29,064 bases of DNA from positions 1 to 29,064 of the forward strand of contig DATGZX010000076.1 in assembly GCA_035296965.1 (NCBI GenBank), given 5' to 3'. Of this stretch, positions 9,801-16,239 are shown piece by piece. Every line of letters begins with the position of its first letter. The first letter of the stretch is position 1. The notes under the pieces were generated by a model that was not told where the DNA came from, ran no database searches, and saw only the letters and a list, made by a program, of their open reading frames with translations. Both the position numbers and the translations under genes were made by a program. The DNA comes from DATGZX01 sp035296965. GTDB lineage: Bacteria; Planctomycetota; Planctomycetia; Gemmatales; Gemmataceae.

Positions 9801-10804
9801 TCTTCCAGGACATCAACATCAATGGCGCGCAGGACCCCGGCGAGCCGGGCATCGCCGGGCAAACGGTGTTCCTTGACCTGAGCGGCTCCGGCACGCTCCA
9901 AACAGGAGACCCAACAGCGACGTCCGACAGCAGCGGCAACTACCAATTCACCGTTTCGAGCGCAGGGACTTACACCGTGCGGCAAGTTCAATTGGGCGGG
10001 GTGCTCCTCAAAACACCGGCCAGCGGCGGCAACCAGGTGACGCTCAGCAACGGGCTAAGCGTGACCGGCCAAAACTTCGCGGACGTGCCCACCAGCATCG
10101 CCATACCCCTGACGCTGCCCCTAAGCAGCGCTTTCCCGAAACAGGGCAATGGCAATGCGGATTTCGTCGACGCCCTTTATCGGGCCATCCTGGACCGCAA
10201 TGCCGAGCCGGGTGGTCTGGCCTACTGGACCAACCTCCTCAATAGCGGGGCACTCTCCCGTTTGCAGGTGGTGCAAGATATTCGTACATCGCCCGAACAC
10301 TTTACCCAAGAGGTTACGGATTTCTATTTTACGCTCTTGGACCGGGCGCCTGATGCCGCAGGCCTGCAATCCTGGGTGCAGCAGTTGGAAAACGGCAGCC
10401 TTACCGAAGAGCAGGTGGCATTCGACTTTCTCGACTCGCCGGAATACCTGAGCAAAGGGGACAAGTACTTTGTCGACCATATGTACCTATCGCTCCTGGG
10501 GCGCACATTCGACCCTGTTGGAGAGGCAAACTGGCTGAACTGGTTAGGCGACGATTTGTCTGGCAATCCAACGCATCCACCAAGCTTGACGCATGAGAAG
10601 GTCATCATGGATTTTCTGCGCTCGCCTGAATCTCTCAATCGCTTAGTTGAAGGGTATTACCAGGTCTTCTTGCAACGGCTTTCGGACCCACAAGGATTGA
10701 GCGACTGGTTAGCGCAGTTGAACGCGGGAGCATCATTCTTGATCGTCGGTCAGGGGTTCCTGTCTTCCGACGAGTTCTACAACAATGCGGCGGCAGAAGG
10801 GTAA
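3827..10804 (+). CDS. Giant exported repeat protein: beta-helix-like repeats, ten Ig-like repeats, invasin-like and SdrD-B-like domains, DUF4214 tail
   Basis: This 2325-residue protein is probably cell-surface or extracellular. The N-terminus has a basic stretch and the motif LEELENRVVPA typical of large exported planctomycete proteins, then a W/N/D-rich block (ILWNGNGNDLSW). Residues about 152-720 hold three full 175-residue repeats and part of a fourth (hallmark AGYFSTQQI), rich in Gly, Asn, Ser and Thr and resembling passenger beta-helices. Residues about 868-1885 hold ten Ig-like repeats of about 102 residues (hallmarks TAKDPYNN, SSDGQAA, NYTFTSGDNGVHTF). About 1886-1985 resembles a bacterial Ig/invasin (Big_1) domain; about 1986-2090 resembles SdrD-B (GTVFQDININGAQDPGEPG). 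The last 215 residues carry four DUF4214-like units (LYRAILDRNAEPGGLAYW and variants). There is no sortase motif, beta-barrel or transmembrane segment. The start ATG follows GAGAG. It may be an adhesin or matrix protein controlled by the adjacent sigma-kinase pair; that link is inference. Confidence 0.88.
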   Translation: MFRRKSLPRKPACSFRRLFLEELENRVVPAQILWNGNGNDLSWVDAKNWNTGTVPTSADDVTINVPVTGAINISAAAFADSINDQTAGLTIALGASLSVAGSPTTTFAHNVTVSAQGTLAIGSGTSVVINTGVTLTDSGTVTFTSGDSVDLAGYFSTQQIVVASGGLLTVANTTFTASGNSNTGIITVNSGGHLEASGTTFDSSLNQVYLDNNSILNAGDLTGNSFNCPLWLPEGEVQYLSGTNSNNQQFQNIDILAGNVPAGQTIALNAIGASTANLTYVFPGAFTVGSGATLKVAANLPVVIDPGITLTDDGTLTFASGDSVDFAGYFSTQQIAVGGGGLLTATNSTFTASGNSNTGLITVNGGGHLKASGSTFASSLNQVYLDNSSILNAGDLSGNSFNCALYLPENEVQFLSGTGSNNVQFAAIFILGGTVPEGQTLALNAIGTSTSNLTYVFAGNLTVASNSVVNVAADLPVVINPGVTLTASGTVTFGSGDSVNLAGYFSTQQIVVGSGGLLTIANTTFTASGNSNTGIITVNSGGHLEASGSTFNSSLNQVYLDNNSILNAGDLTGNSFNCALWLPESEVQYLSGTGSNNVQFAAIFILAGTEPKGQTLALNSIGTSTENLSYAFAGDYTVAAGATLNIAANLPVVLNPGVTLEIDGIGSFASGDSFNLAGYFSTQQIVVGGSGSLTVADSTFSVSGNSSSGSITVNGPGSLQTSGVTTMALPVTDSGTLTVQSGTLILTSSLTNDGILTIAAGSTVTVSGNYSQSSLATLNVQVGGSPSSGEFSQLMGNGSSTATIGGPLNIALVNGFEPADGADYPILTFSAVNGLFTFNPNSNVNSAGQPLFTVAYNSTSVLLQTHQVPTFEITVPASVTAGTPFALTLTAVDGTNNTQTHYTGTVQFTSSDASHTLPANYTFTSADQGVHTFTGLILRTAGTQSIGATDTVNGFTTGAVSLTVNPAAASVLLVTGFTSTTIAGAPGTFTVTAKDPYNNKATGYTGTVHFTSSDGQAARPGNYTFTSGDNGVHTFSAALKTVGVQSISATDTATATITGSQAGIVVTPAAASTFVVAGFTSPVTAGTPGTFTVTARDPYNNTATGYLGTVRFTSSDGQAARPGNYTFTSGDNGVHTFSAILKTAGAQSLTATDTVTGSITGSQTGIMVSPAGASILVVSGFPSPTAAGTSANFTITAKDPYQNIATGYTGTVTFGSSDPQAAPLANYTFTQGDGGVHTFAATLKTAGTQSITATDTTTATVTGSQSGIMVNPAAASTFVVTGFTSPVGAGTPATFVVTAKDPYSNTATGYVGTVHFSSSDGQAARPGNYTFTSGDAGVHTFSAILKTAGTQSITATDTTTAAITGSQSGIMVNPGAVSRFVVTGFTSPASAGTPGTFTVTAKDPYSNTATGYLGTVRFTSSDGQAARPGNYTFTSGDNGVHTFRAILKTAGSQSLTATDTVIGSIAGSQSGIMVSPAAASILVVSGFPSPAAAGTSANFTVTADDPYKNIATGYTGTVTFSSSDPQAKLPANAALTNGTGSFSAAFNAAGTESLTAADTVTSTITGSESGIVIYSPTVVTSLLVTGFSSPVTAGTQGSITVTAENLGGQPVTGYLGTVQFNSSDAQATNLANYAFTSSDNGTHTFSVTLKTAGTQSIAATDTATSTIMGSQSGITVNPAAPFAFVVNGFTSPVTAGTSRMITVTAKDAYNNTATGYVGTMYLTSSDGEAALPGNYTFTLGDSGARTFSVALKTAGTQSITATDTATGTITGGQSGITVNPAAPSGLLLSGFPSPVTAGTQGTFTVTVKDAYNNTLTGYLGTIHFASSDGDAALPGNYTFTSGDSGVHTFSATLKRAGSQAIVASEVVTDSIAGSQSGITVTAGLPTQITVVSGSGQSTAFGTSFVQPVVGWVTDSFGNGVPGVVVTFTTPTTGPSGDLASATATTSANGLVSQTVTANGIAGSYQITASVAGVAKAAAFQLTNLPATISGTVFQDININGAQDPGEPGIAGQTVFLDLSGSGTLQTGDPTATSDSSGNYQFTVSSAGTYTVRQVQLGGVLLKTPASGGNQVTLSNGLSVTGQNFADVPTSIAIPLTLPLSSAFPKQGNGNADFVDALYRAILDRNAEPGGLAYWTNLLNSGALSRLQVVQDIRTSPEHFTQEVTDFYFTLLDRAPDAAGLQSWVQQLENGSLTEEQVAFDFLDSPEYLSKGDKYFVDHMYLSLLGRTFDPVGEANWLNWLGDDLSGNPTHPPSLTHEKVIMDFLRSPESLNRLVEGYYQVFLQRLSDPQGLSDWLAQLNAGASFLIVGQGFLSSDEFYNNAAAEG
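4281..5990 (+). repeat. 525-bp in-phase tandem repeats (three full, one partial)
   Basis: The same sequence, around GGGTACTTCTCCAC, recurs at 4281, 4806, 5331 and 5856, that is with an exact period of 525 bp (175 codons). The first and third units share long identical stretches (for example the part coding for TFTASGNSNTGIITVNSGG), whereas the fourth unit diverges and breaks off near 5990. Confidence 0.92.
6740..9470 (+). repeat. 306-bp tandem repeats coding for Ig-like domains
   Basis: The marker GCAGCGA (coding SSD) recurs at 6861, 7167, 7473, 7779, 8085, 8391, 8691, 8997 and 9303: a constant 306-bp period except one 300-bp step after 8391, where a unit has lost two codons. A more divergent unit precedes these at about 6428-6725. 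Units 2-3-4 and 5-6-7 resemble each other as triplets, giving a 918-bp higher-order period. Confidence 0.92.
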
Positions 10805-10819
10805 GCGCGCCAGGATTAG

Positions 10820-10988
10820 AGCCGGGTCAAAAGGGGACGCATCTGAATGCAATTAACTTAATCGCAACTCCTTTGCAGCAAACCTCGTTGGAATCATTCG
10901 CAGCTGCGCTCCCCTTGTCAAGTGCCGGGCCGACGTAAGAATGCTGTCCGTAGGGATGGAAACGGAACAGCATTCACGGAGGTCACGG
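10820..10988 (+). mobile_element. Probable left end of a truncated IS4-type insertion sequence, with leader hairpin
   Basis: The stretch between the giant gene and the transposase start is A/T-richer and unlike its neighbours. Just before the transposase ribosome binding site there is an inverted repeat (10939-10951 with 10962-10975, one unpaired base) that folds into a stable hairpin. The exact outer terminus and target duplication cannot be fixed, because the right end of the element is missing from this window. Confidence 0.4.
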
Positions 10989-11513
10989 ATGTTTGAACGT
11001 GTGAGCGCCGCCTTGCGGCGCGTTCAGGAAGATCTTGCCCAAGTTCTCGATGCCGGGCAGATTACCGCTGTCTGTCGCGATGTTGGCTACCGCTTTCGCC
11101 AGCGCCTACTCGATCCTGTTACTACGATTCACCTCTTTGTCATCCAGATGCTGCACGGCAACTTCGCCGTCGCCCGTCTCCAGGAGTTCACGGACAAGGT
11201 GTTCAGTGAGGCCGCCTATTGTAAGGCGCGCGGCCGTCTCCCCTTGCAAGTGCTGCAAGCTCTGTTGCAGCGTGTCAGCGGGGCCTTGCGCTCGATCATC
11301 GACGATAGCACGCGTTGGCGGGGCCACCGCACCTTTCACCTCGATGGCTCGTCCTTCAGCATCCCCGACACGCCCGAACTGCAGAAGGAATTCGGGCAGC
11401 CCGGCGGCCAGCGGCCCGGCTGTGGCTTCCCGGTCGCGCACGTGCTGGCCCTCTTTCATGCAGGCACGGGCTTCCTCTTGAAAATCCTGACCGCTCCGCT
11501 GCGCACCCATGAC
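10989..11513 (+). pseudogene. Truncated IS4-family transposase (N-terminal part only)
   Basis: The N-terminal 175 residues of an IS4-like DDE transposase are present, including the first catalytic-Asp region (HLDGSSFSIPDTPELQ) and the following FGQPGGQRPGCGFPVAHVLAL block. Intact relatives are roughly 370-440 residues long, so more than half is missing, including the second Asp and the Glu. The ATG at 10989 is preceded by GGAGGT at 10978-10983; an upstream in-frame ATG at 10941 lies inside a hairpin and is unlikely. Real homology stops at about LRTHD (11513). The frame remains open to 11801, but from 11514 it reads the antisense strand of a kinase gene and has no meaning as protein. The element cannot transpose by itself. 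Confidence 0.8.
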
Positions 11514-12080
11514 ATTCTCGGGTTTGATGTCGCGGTGCACGATGCCGGCGGCATGAGCCACCGCCAGCGCCTTGGCCGCCTGGCCGACCATTTCCGCCAA
11601 CGTGGCCAGCGCGGGGCGTTGGCCGACAAGAGCGCGCAGCGTCTGTCCCTCGATCAACTCCATGATCAGAAAAGGCTGACCTTGGTACTCGTCGATATCG
11701 TAGATGGTGCAGATGTGTGGATGGTTCAAGGCGGAGACGGTCCGCGCTTCACGTTGGAAGCGCTCGAGGGCTCGGGGATCCTTGGCGTAGGCCTCGGGTA
11801 GAAACTTCAAGGCGACGGGCCGGCCGAGCCGGGTATCGTGGGCTCGGTAGACCACTCCCATGCCGCCGCCCCCCAGCCGGTCCCCCAGGCGATAGTGGGA
11901 GATGGTTTGGCCGATTTCGACCGGACTCGGTTGGCGTTCGCTACCGCTAGCGATCCACGGTCCCGGCTTGTCTGGTTCTAAGTAAAAGGTCGACCCGCAG
12001 CCGGGGCAGCGTATCGCTTCGGGCGACGAAACCTCAACGCACTCAATCGCGCTCTCGCAGTTCGGACAGATGACACGCAC
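11508..12080 (-). pseudogene. Truncated Ser/Thr protein kinase (N-terminal half), cut at the catalytic loop
   Basis: The fragment starts with a zinc ribbon (CPNC and CPGC pairs) and continues into a Hanks-type kinase N-lobe: ISHYRLGDRLGGGGMGVVYRA (glycine loop), VALKFLPEA (ATP-binding Lys), ICTIYDIDEY, and catalytic loop HRDIKPENVM. It then ends abruptly at 11508, so DFG, activation segment and the C-lobe are absent. The most likely start is the GTG at 12080, giving VRVICPNCES directly before the zinc ribbon; an upstream ATG at 12146 adds residues without resemblance. The frame stays open to 11106 but there it reads antisense transposase. The fragment cannot be an active kinase. It is not a copy of the intact kinase near the left end: the glycine loop and zinc ribbon sequences differ. 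Confidence 0.82.
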
Positions 12081-12146
12081 GGCCCGCCTCTGCGCAGTAT
12101 GAGGACAACGCGACTGTATTGTCCCCCGCGGTGCTGCCACGGTCAA

Positions 12147-12752
12147 TTAGCAAGCCGATCTTTCCCAGATGACCGCCTTCCTGTAAGCCGGCTTCGACGC
12201 CAGGGTCTGATGACCGCACCTCGGAACCCCGCCGACGGCGATGCGGGGCGATGGTCAGGCGGTGGCCGAGATCGAGTGCATGGTGCCGGCTCCAGTACAT
12301 GCATGGCGAGTATGACTGCCACCATGCGTACGATCTCCAGGAACGATCAGTACCTGGCAGTAAGAATGTCATGGCCCGAATGGCGAGAAGCCAGCATCAG
12401 GGGAGTTGAAAAAAGCCATCGCGATAGTCTTCAACTCCCGCATGGTTGGGCATTGAAAAGCGTTGAAAATGTAGGCAAATCGTTGATCTTCGGCCACGAT
12501 CGGCGTAAATCGTGTGAAGAGTGAAACCTGTAAGTCTCCACTAGACTTCCGCGCGGCGTTGTAGCCGCATGAAGCTGCAGCAAGGGCATTTCAGTAAGCG
12601 AAGGCCTCCTCGCCCGAACGGGCGTTGATACCGGACGAACGCGAACTGAAATCGGGATTGCGACCAGGGAGAGGAGAACAAGGGACTCAGATCGATGCAA
12701 CTGGGTCCATTTACTGCGTAGTCCGTCGATTGAATTCGCGGACGCTCCTTAT
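12147..12752. other. About 600 bp without a convincing gene
   Basis: No reading frame in this stretch has recognisable domains, a good ribosome binding site and sensible composition together. The only clear structure is the inverted repeat at 12401-12439. It may be debris from the same rearrangement that truncated the transposase and kinase. Confidence 0.5.
12401..12439. repeat. 10-bp perfect inverted repeat with palindromic loop
   Basis: GGGAGTTGAA (12401-12410) pairs exactly with TTCAACTCCC (12430-12439). The 19-nt loop contains the palindrome ATCGCGAT (12418-12425). No T-run follows. It could be a dispersed intergenic repeat or a mobile-element end. Confidence 0.55.
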
Positions 12753-13085
12753 TCAAAACTCCTCAAGATCGTCGACCTTGACGCACAGGTTGGCCAATAG
12801 CCATTCCATCTTTACATTGTCCCCGACCGCCTCTGCGAGAAGCCAGACGCTATCTGCCGCCTCGACGATAGAGTGGTCTCGTAGCCCGTCCGAGACCTCA
12901 AGAGGAACCCATTTTTTCGCTGGAAGCACCACTGGCTTGTCATCGAACAAGAAATCGTCGGTGAAAAGAGGCTTACCATCTTTCCTAAACTCGGCACGAA
13001 ATCGGTGCAGTTGATCCTCCCAATCCAGGTTATTCCGAAGGCGGACGGCGCAAGCATACCGTACATCCCCGCGACGCCATCCATC
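12753..13085 (-). pseudogene. Hypothetical protein, probably 5'-truncated (no start codon in the open frame)
   Basis: On the minus strand a frame is open for 110 residues from just after a TGA at 13088-13086 to a stop at 12753. Its first 45 residues (including YACAVRLRNNLDWEDQLHR and FRKDGKPLFTDDFL) look as protein-like as the rest, yet contain no ATG, GTG or TTG. The first ATG, at 12950, would leave 65 residues beginning mid-domain. The C-terminal part (WVPLEVSDGLRDHSIVEAAD, then AVGDNVKMEWLLANL) is acidic and soluble-looking. I do not recognise the family. The simplest reading is a gene that lost its 5' end or suffered a frameshift near 13086. Confidence 0.45.
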
Positions 13086-13643
13086 TCAGAGAAGCAAGCA
13101 AACTTGGACACGGGGCATCTCGGGCTGATCGACCCGCCAGAGCGCGACACGCGCAAACGTGGCGCAACGTGGGTTAGGCCTGGCTAGCTCTCGGAGCCAC
13201 TTGCGGCCTGGGCGAAGGCCACGATCCCGGCTTTCACGGCCTCGGGTAGCTTCGGTCAAGCGGCGATGATTTTTGCCAGGGAGGGGTCGATTGCCACTGA
13301 ATCGGAGAGAAGTGGGCCGCATTTTGCGCCGCCCGAATAACGCGATTCCCCTAAAGTCGTAGCCCCGCAAGGGAGTTGCGCCGATAGCTTCGATCCCTGT
13401 CGGGGATATTTCTACTCTCCTATTCACTTGGCTAATGCAAGCTGTGGAACCCGATGCAGGTAAAGCATGTTCTTGATGGGGCGGCCAGCGTGTAGGCCGG
13501 CCATGTGGCCGCGCGACCGGTCAGGTGATTGCGTAGTCACCTGGCGGATTTTCCTGGACGCTGCCTGGGGACCTTGGGAGCATGTATTGCGCGTCGAGGT
13601 GAGGACCGCCGGAACAGGGTGAGGCGACGAAAGGAGCCCGCCC
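13086..13643. other. About 560 bp without a convincing gene
   Basis: No supported coding region. The stretch includes GC-rich short palindromes near 13356-13425 (CCCCGCAAGGG and CCCTGTCGGGG) that do not form a periodic array. Confidence 0.45.
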
Positions 13644-13937
13644 GTGATTGATGACTTGGCAGCCAATTGGGAATTATGCTTTGATTGCCACGAGCCAGAG
13701 CCAGACTGTAAGTGCAAGCTGTTTCGCCAGTACAGCAAGTACACACTCGAGATATGCGTCTGCGGTCACACGCACGAGGAGCATGAGATGGTACTCGAAG
13801 GACGTGACTTTGGAAGCGACATACCGGCCAAGAAGCCATTTGATACCCGTGAAGGGCTTTGCCATGGGTGCATAGAAGAAGGCAAGGAGTGTTTTGAGTT
13901 TAGATTTGCCGGACACCTTGGACTGCTGAATGCTTGA
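13644..13937 (+). CDS. Small Cys-rich putative zinc-binding protein
   Basis: This 97-residue protein begins with GTG at 13644, preceded by AAGGAG at 13631-13636. It has ten cysteines in ordered groups: C12-X2-C15, C22-X-C24, C38-X-C40 followed by GHTHEEHE (His at 42, 44 and 47), and C73-X2-C76 with C83. The CXCGH-X4-H cluster suggests one or two structural zinc sites. No membrane segment or signal peptide is visible. I do not recognise a named family. The start of the cyclase-repeat gene lies about 180 bp downstream on the same strand. Ordered cysteine spacing, the good ribosome binding site and balanced composition support a real gene; its role, perhaps nucleic-acid or protein binding, is a guess. 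Confidence 0.55.
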   Translation: MIDDLAANWELCFDCHEPEPDCKCKLFRQYSKYTLEICVCGHTHEEHEMVLEGRDFGSDIPAKKPFDTREGLCHGCIEEGKECFEFRFAGHLGLLNA

Positions 13938-14118
13938 CTACTAACCTTCTCTGTATCCTGCCACGCATCGGCCGGGGCTGCCGCCCGTCCTGTCGCCGCC
14001 CCTGGAGATTGCCAGCAGGCCGCCAGAAACAACGCCAGCCGCGTCCGGAGGGTTGCGTCTCGCCGTTGGATTACGAACAGGCCGGACAACTTTTAATCGC
14101 AATGTCGGAGAAACGTCG

Positions 14119-15147
14119 ATGCTAGTGCCGATCTCGATCATGCTAGTTGTGCTGGGTACCGCTCCTGCAATCGGGAGTGAGATCCGAACGGCATCAACAA
14201 AAGCGGCCGTTGACAAGGGACTACGACGTATCGAGCAGGGATCGGCCAATTACACTACTCACCGTCAATGTTTCAGTTGCCACCATCAAGCGCTGCCCGT
14301 TCTGTGCATGACTTCAGCCCGCGCCCGCGGTTTTGCGGTCGAGCCGATCAGAATTCGGGAGCAAATTGAGTTCACGCTCAATACTTTCGCTGGAAAGGAG
14401 GACCAGATTGCCAAAGGGCAAGGGATCGCCGGCGGTAACACGATGGCCGTGTATGCCCTGATGACGCTAGAAGCCGGCGGTCACCCAGCGGATAAGACGA
14501 CATCCGCCCTGATCCAATACTTGCTCGCACGCCAGCGGGCCGATGGCTCCTGGCCGGCACTGGCCCAACGACCGCCCATGGAAGGCAGTGCCTTCACCAA
14601 CAACGCTCTGGCGCTCCGGAGCTTACGCGCCTATGGACGTAATTGCGCGAAAGGAAATGAAGCCTTGTTGGCGCGTATCGACAAAGCGATGTCCAAGGGA
14701 CGAGACTGGCTCAAGCAGAATAATCCAGTAACTACCGAAGACAAGATTTCCTATCTCCGCGGTCTTGTCTGGGCGGACGCGGACGGCAAGCAAGTCGAGG
14801 TCGCTCGTAACACGTTGCTAAAAAGTCAACGCGAGGACGGCAGCTGGTCCCAGCTAGATACGCTTCCTGGAGATGCGTACGCGACCGGCACTGTGTTGGT
14901 GGCCTTGTGGTCGAGTGGGATGCCATCAACCAGTCCTGCGTATCAGCGAGGCAGCGACTATTTGCTGAGGACACAAAGACCCGACGGAGCCTGGCTCGTT
15001 ACGACGCGTAGCAAGCCGGTACAAACCTTCTTCGACAACGGCGACCCCGGTGACAAGTCGCAATTCATTTCCTTCGCTGCCACGAACTGGGCCGTGCTGG
15101 CGCTTTTGGAATCCTTCCCGATTCAGTTGTCCATTCTTCCGTGGTAA
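14119..15147 (+). CDS. Exported prenyltransferase/squalene-cyclase-repeat protein with CXXCH motif
   Basis: This 342-residue protein starts at the ATG at 14119, which follows GGAG and begins a clear signal peptide (MLVPISIMLVVLGTAPAIGS). A longer frame from 14053 would bury this signal. Residues 51-55 read CFSCH, a c-type-heme-like CXXCH, followed by HQALPV. The rest is alpha/alpha-toroid repeats with QW-like motifs: QRADGSW, QREDGSW and QRPDGAW. No DXDD cyclisation motif of true squalene-hopene cyclases is seen, and the protein is about half their length, so a hopanoid-forming role is unlikely. Related proteins in planctomycetes are annotated simply as cyclase-repeat or hypothetical. It is probably a periplasmic binding or structural protein; heme attachment is possible but unproven. 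Confidence 0.75.
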   Translation: MLVPISIMLVVLGTAPAIGSEIRTASTKAAVDKGLRRIEQGSANYTTHRQCFSCHHQALPVLCMTSARARGFAVEPIRIREQIEFTLNTFAGKEDQIAKGQGIAGGNTMAVYALMTLEAGGHPADKTTSALIQYLLARQRADGSWPALAQRPPMEGSAFTNNALALRSLRAYGRNCAKGNEALLARIDKAMSKGRDWLKQNNPVTTEDKISYLRGLVWADADGKQVEVARNTLLKSQREDGSWSQLDTLPGDAYATGTVLVALWSSGMPSTSPAYQRGSDYLLRTQRPDGAWLVTTRSKPVQTFFDNGDPGDKSQFISFAATNWAVLALLESFPIQLSILPW

Positions 15148-15340
15148 AAAAGAGAACCAATGACTTCCCATAAGGGTATAGGCCATCCCTGGAGTCGTGC
15201 CTAACGTCCCGGGGACGCGGCACGTGGTCGGGAACCGCCCATGGCAATGTTGACTTTTTGGGGAATGGCGCTCGGGGATTGCGGATCGGAGGAGATCGAT
15301 GGACTGCGCGTCGTGGCGCTTTCCAGAGAGGACCCATCCT

Positions 15341-15853
15341 ATGTCGTTCGACATTACGGAGAGTCAGATCCGCAGGCTTCCGCGATGGGCGCGGGTGGCC
15401 TTTGCCGCGTACTGCGCGGAATTGGCTCTTAGATTGGTGCAGAATCGTTGGAAGGAAATGCCGCCCCAATTCAGAAGCGATTGCCAAGGTGCGGTAAACG
15501 CAGCGAAACAGGCCGCGTTTACGGGGCGGGAAGTCCTGTCGTTTTCAAACGCTCACGACCGAGCAATGCAAGCCGGAGTCTCGTGCCCCGGCATCATCTA
15601 CGCAACCTTCGCCGCTAACAGCGCACGATGCGCCGTCGAGAGCGCCTTTGAGAGCGAGTCCAGCCTTGCATATCAGGCGTGGAACAACGCCAAGAATACC
15701 GCAGCGAGCCTCTCCGACACAGTGATCAACCGAGCCATGAAACACGGCTTTGACAGCATCAGCTCAGATGCCACCAAGGACCGCTGGACTGATGAAACGA
15801 CTGTTCTATTGACATATTTCGGCAGCTTTCCCGATTTGGCGTCCGCAACATAA
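15341..15853 (+). CDS. Hypothetical helical protein (paralogue-like to the gene at 16240)
   Basis: This 170-residue protein starts at the ATG at 15341 after GAGAGGA; an upstream ATG at 15299 would precede the ribosome binding site. It is predicted helical and Ala-rich, with the N-terminal signature RLPRWARVAFAAYCAELALRLVQ, then PPQFRSDCQGAVNAAKQAA, and a C-terminal WTDETTVLLTYFGSFPDL. There is no signal peptide. The arrangement CAE-L-LQ, P-R-C, then A-K-A resembles that of the protein encoded at 16240, so the two may be distant paralogues. Similar RWARVAFAARCA-type openings occur in Gemmata hypothetical proteins from general recollection. I cannot assign a function. Confidence 0.65.
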   Translation: MSFDITESQIRRLPRWARVAFAAYCAELALRLVQNRWKEMPPQFRSDCQGAVNAAKQAAFTGREVLSFSNAHDRAMQAGVSCPGIIYATFAANSARCAVESAFESESSLAYQAWNNAKNTAASLSDTVINRAMKHGFDSISSDATKDRWTDETTVLLTYFGSFPDLASAT

Positions 15854-15880
15854 CAACTCTCGTATGAGGTACACCATGAG

Positions 15881-16148
15881 CAGAAAGAAACTGCCGATCG
15901 CGGTGTAATTCGGGATAATGAACAAGGCTTGAGGAAGCCGAGCCTGGAATCGGCGTTTCAGCTGGCGAAAGGGCTGGGAGTAGAGTGCACAGCCTTTAGT
16001 GAGGATGCTGCCAAACGGTCGACGAGGCGGGCTATCCGAGAAAAGAAGGGCGGGCGTGGATGTGCGGAATAGTCCGTCAGCGGCCTTCGTGGAACCAGTG
16101 CCTGCCAATCCTGCCCGAGAGCGCGGACGGCCGCGAAAGTGGGGATGA
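15881..16148 (+). pseudogene. Broken XRE-family (HTH_3) transcriptional regulator
   Basis: Translation from about 15893 gives ADRGVIRDNEQG followed by LRKPSLESAFQLAKGLGVECTAF, the recognition-helix and later part of an XRE/Cro-type helix-turn-helix domain. That frame meets TAG at 16070. A different frame from 16074 to the TGA at 16146 encodes PSAAFVEPVPANPARERGRPRKWG, the Arg-rich GRPRK tail usual for such planctomycete regulators, so a frameshift separates the two parts. The N-terminal helices are missing. It sits between the two paralogue-like hypothetical genes and probably once regulated one of them. It is too broken to be an ordinary open reading frame. Confidence 0.65.
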
Positions 16149-16239
16149 ATAGCGGCGTAAATTGCACGTTCATCCTTTGCCGTGGGCCGGCTGCCGGTCT
16201 GGCGGCTGGCTCTACGGCCAACCAGAAAGGACATTAGCC

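Noticed and set aside
10941..11801. A 286-residue + strand protein taken as one gene
   Set aside because: Only residues up to LRTHD resemble a transposase; the rest is antisense kinase.
13356..13425. CRISPR-like palindromes CCCCGCAAGGG and CCCTGTCGGGG
   Set aside because: They differ from each other, are not periodic, and no spacer-repeat structure or cas gene is present.
14119..15147. Squalene-hopene cyclase
   Set aside because: Too short (342 residues), no DXDD motif, has a signal peptide and a CXXCH motif; only the repeat fold is shared.
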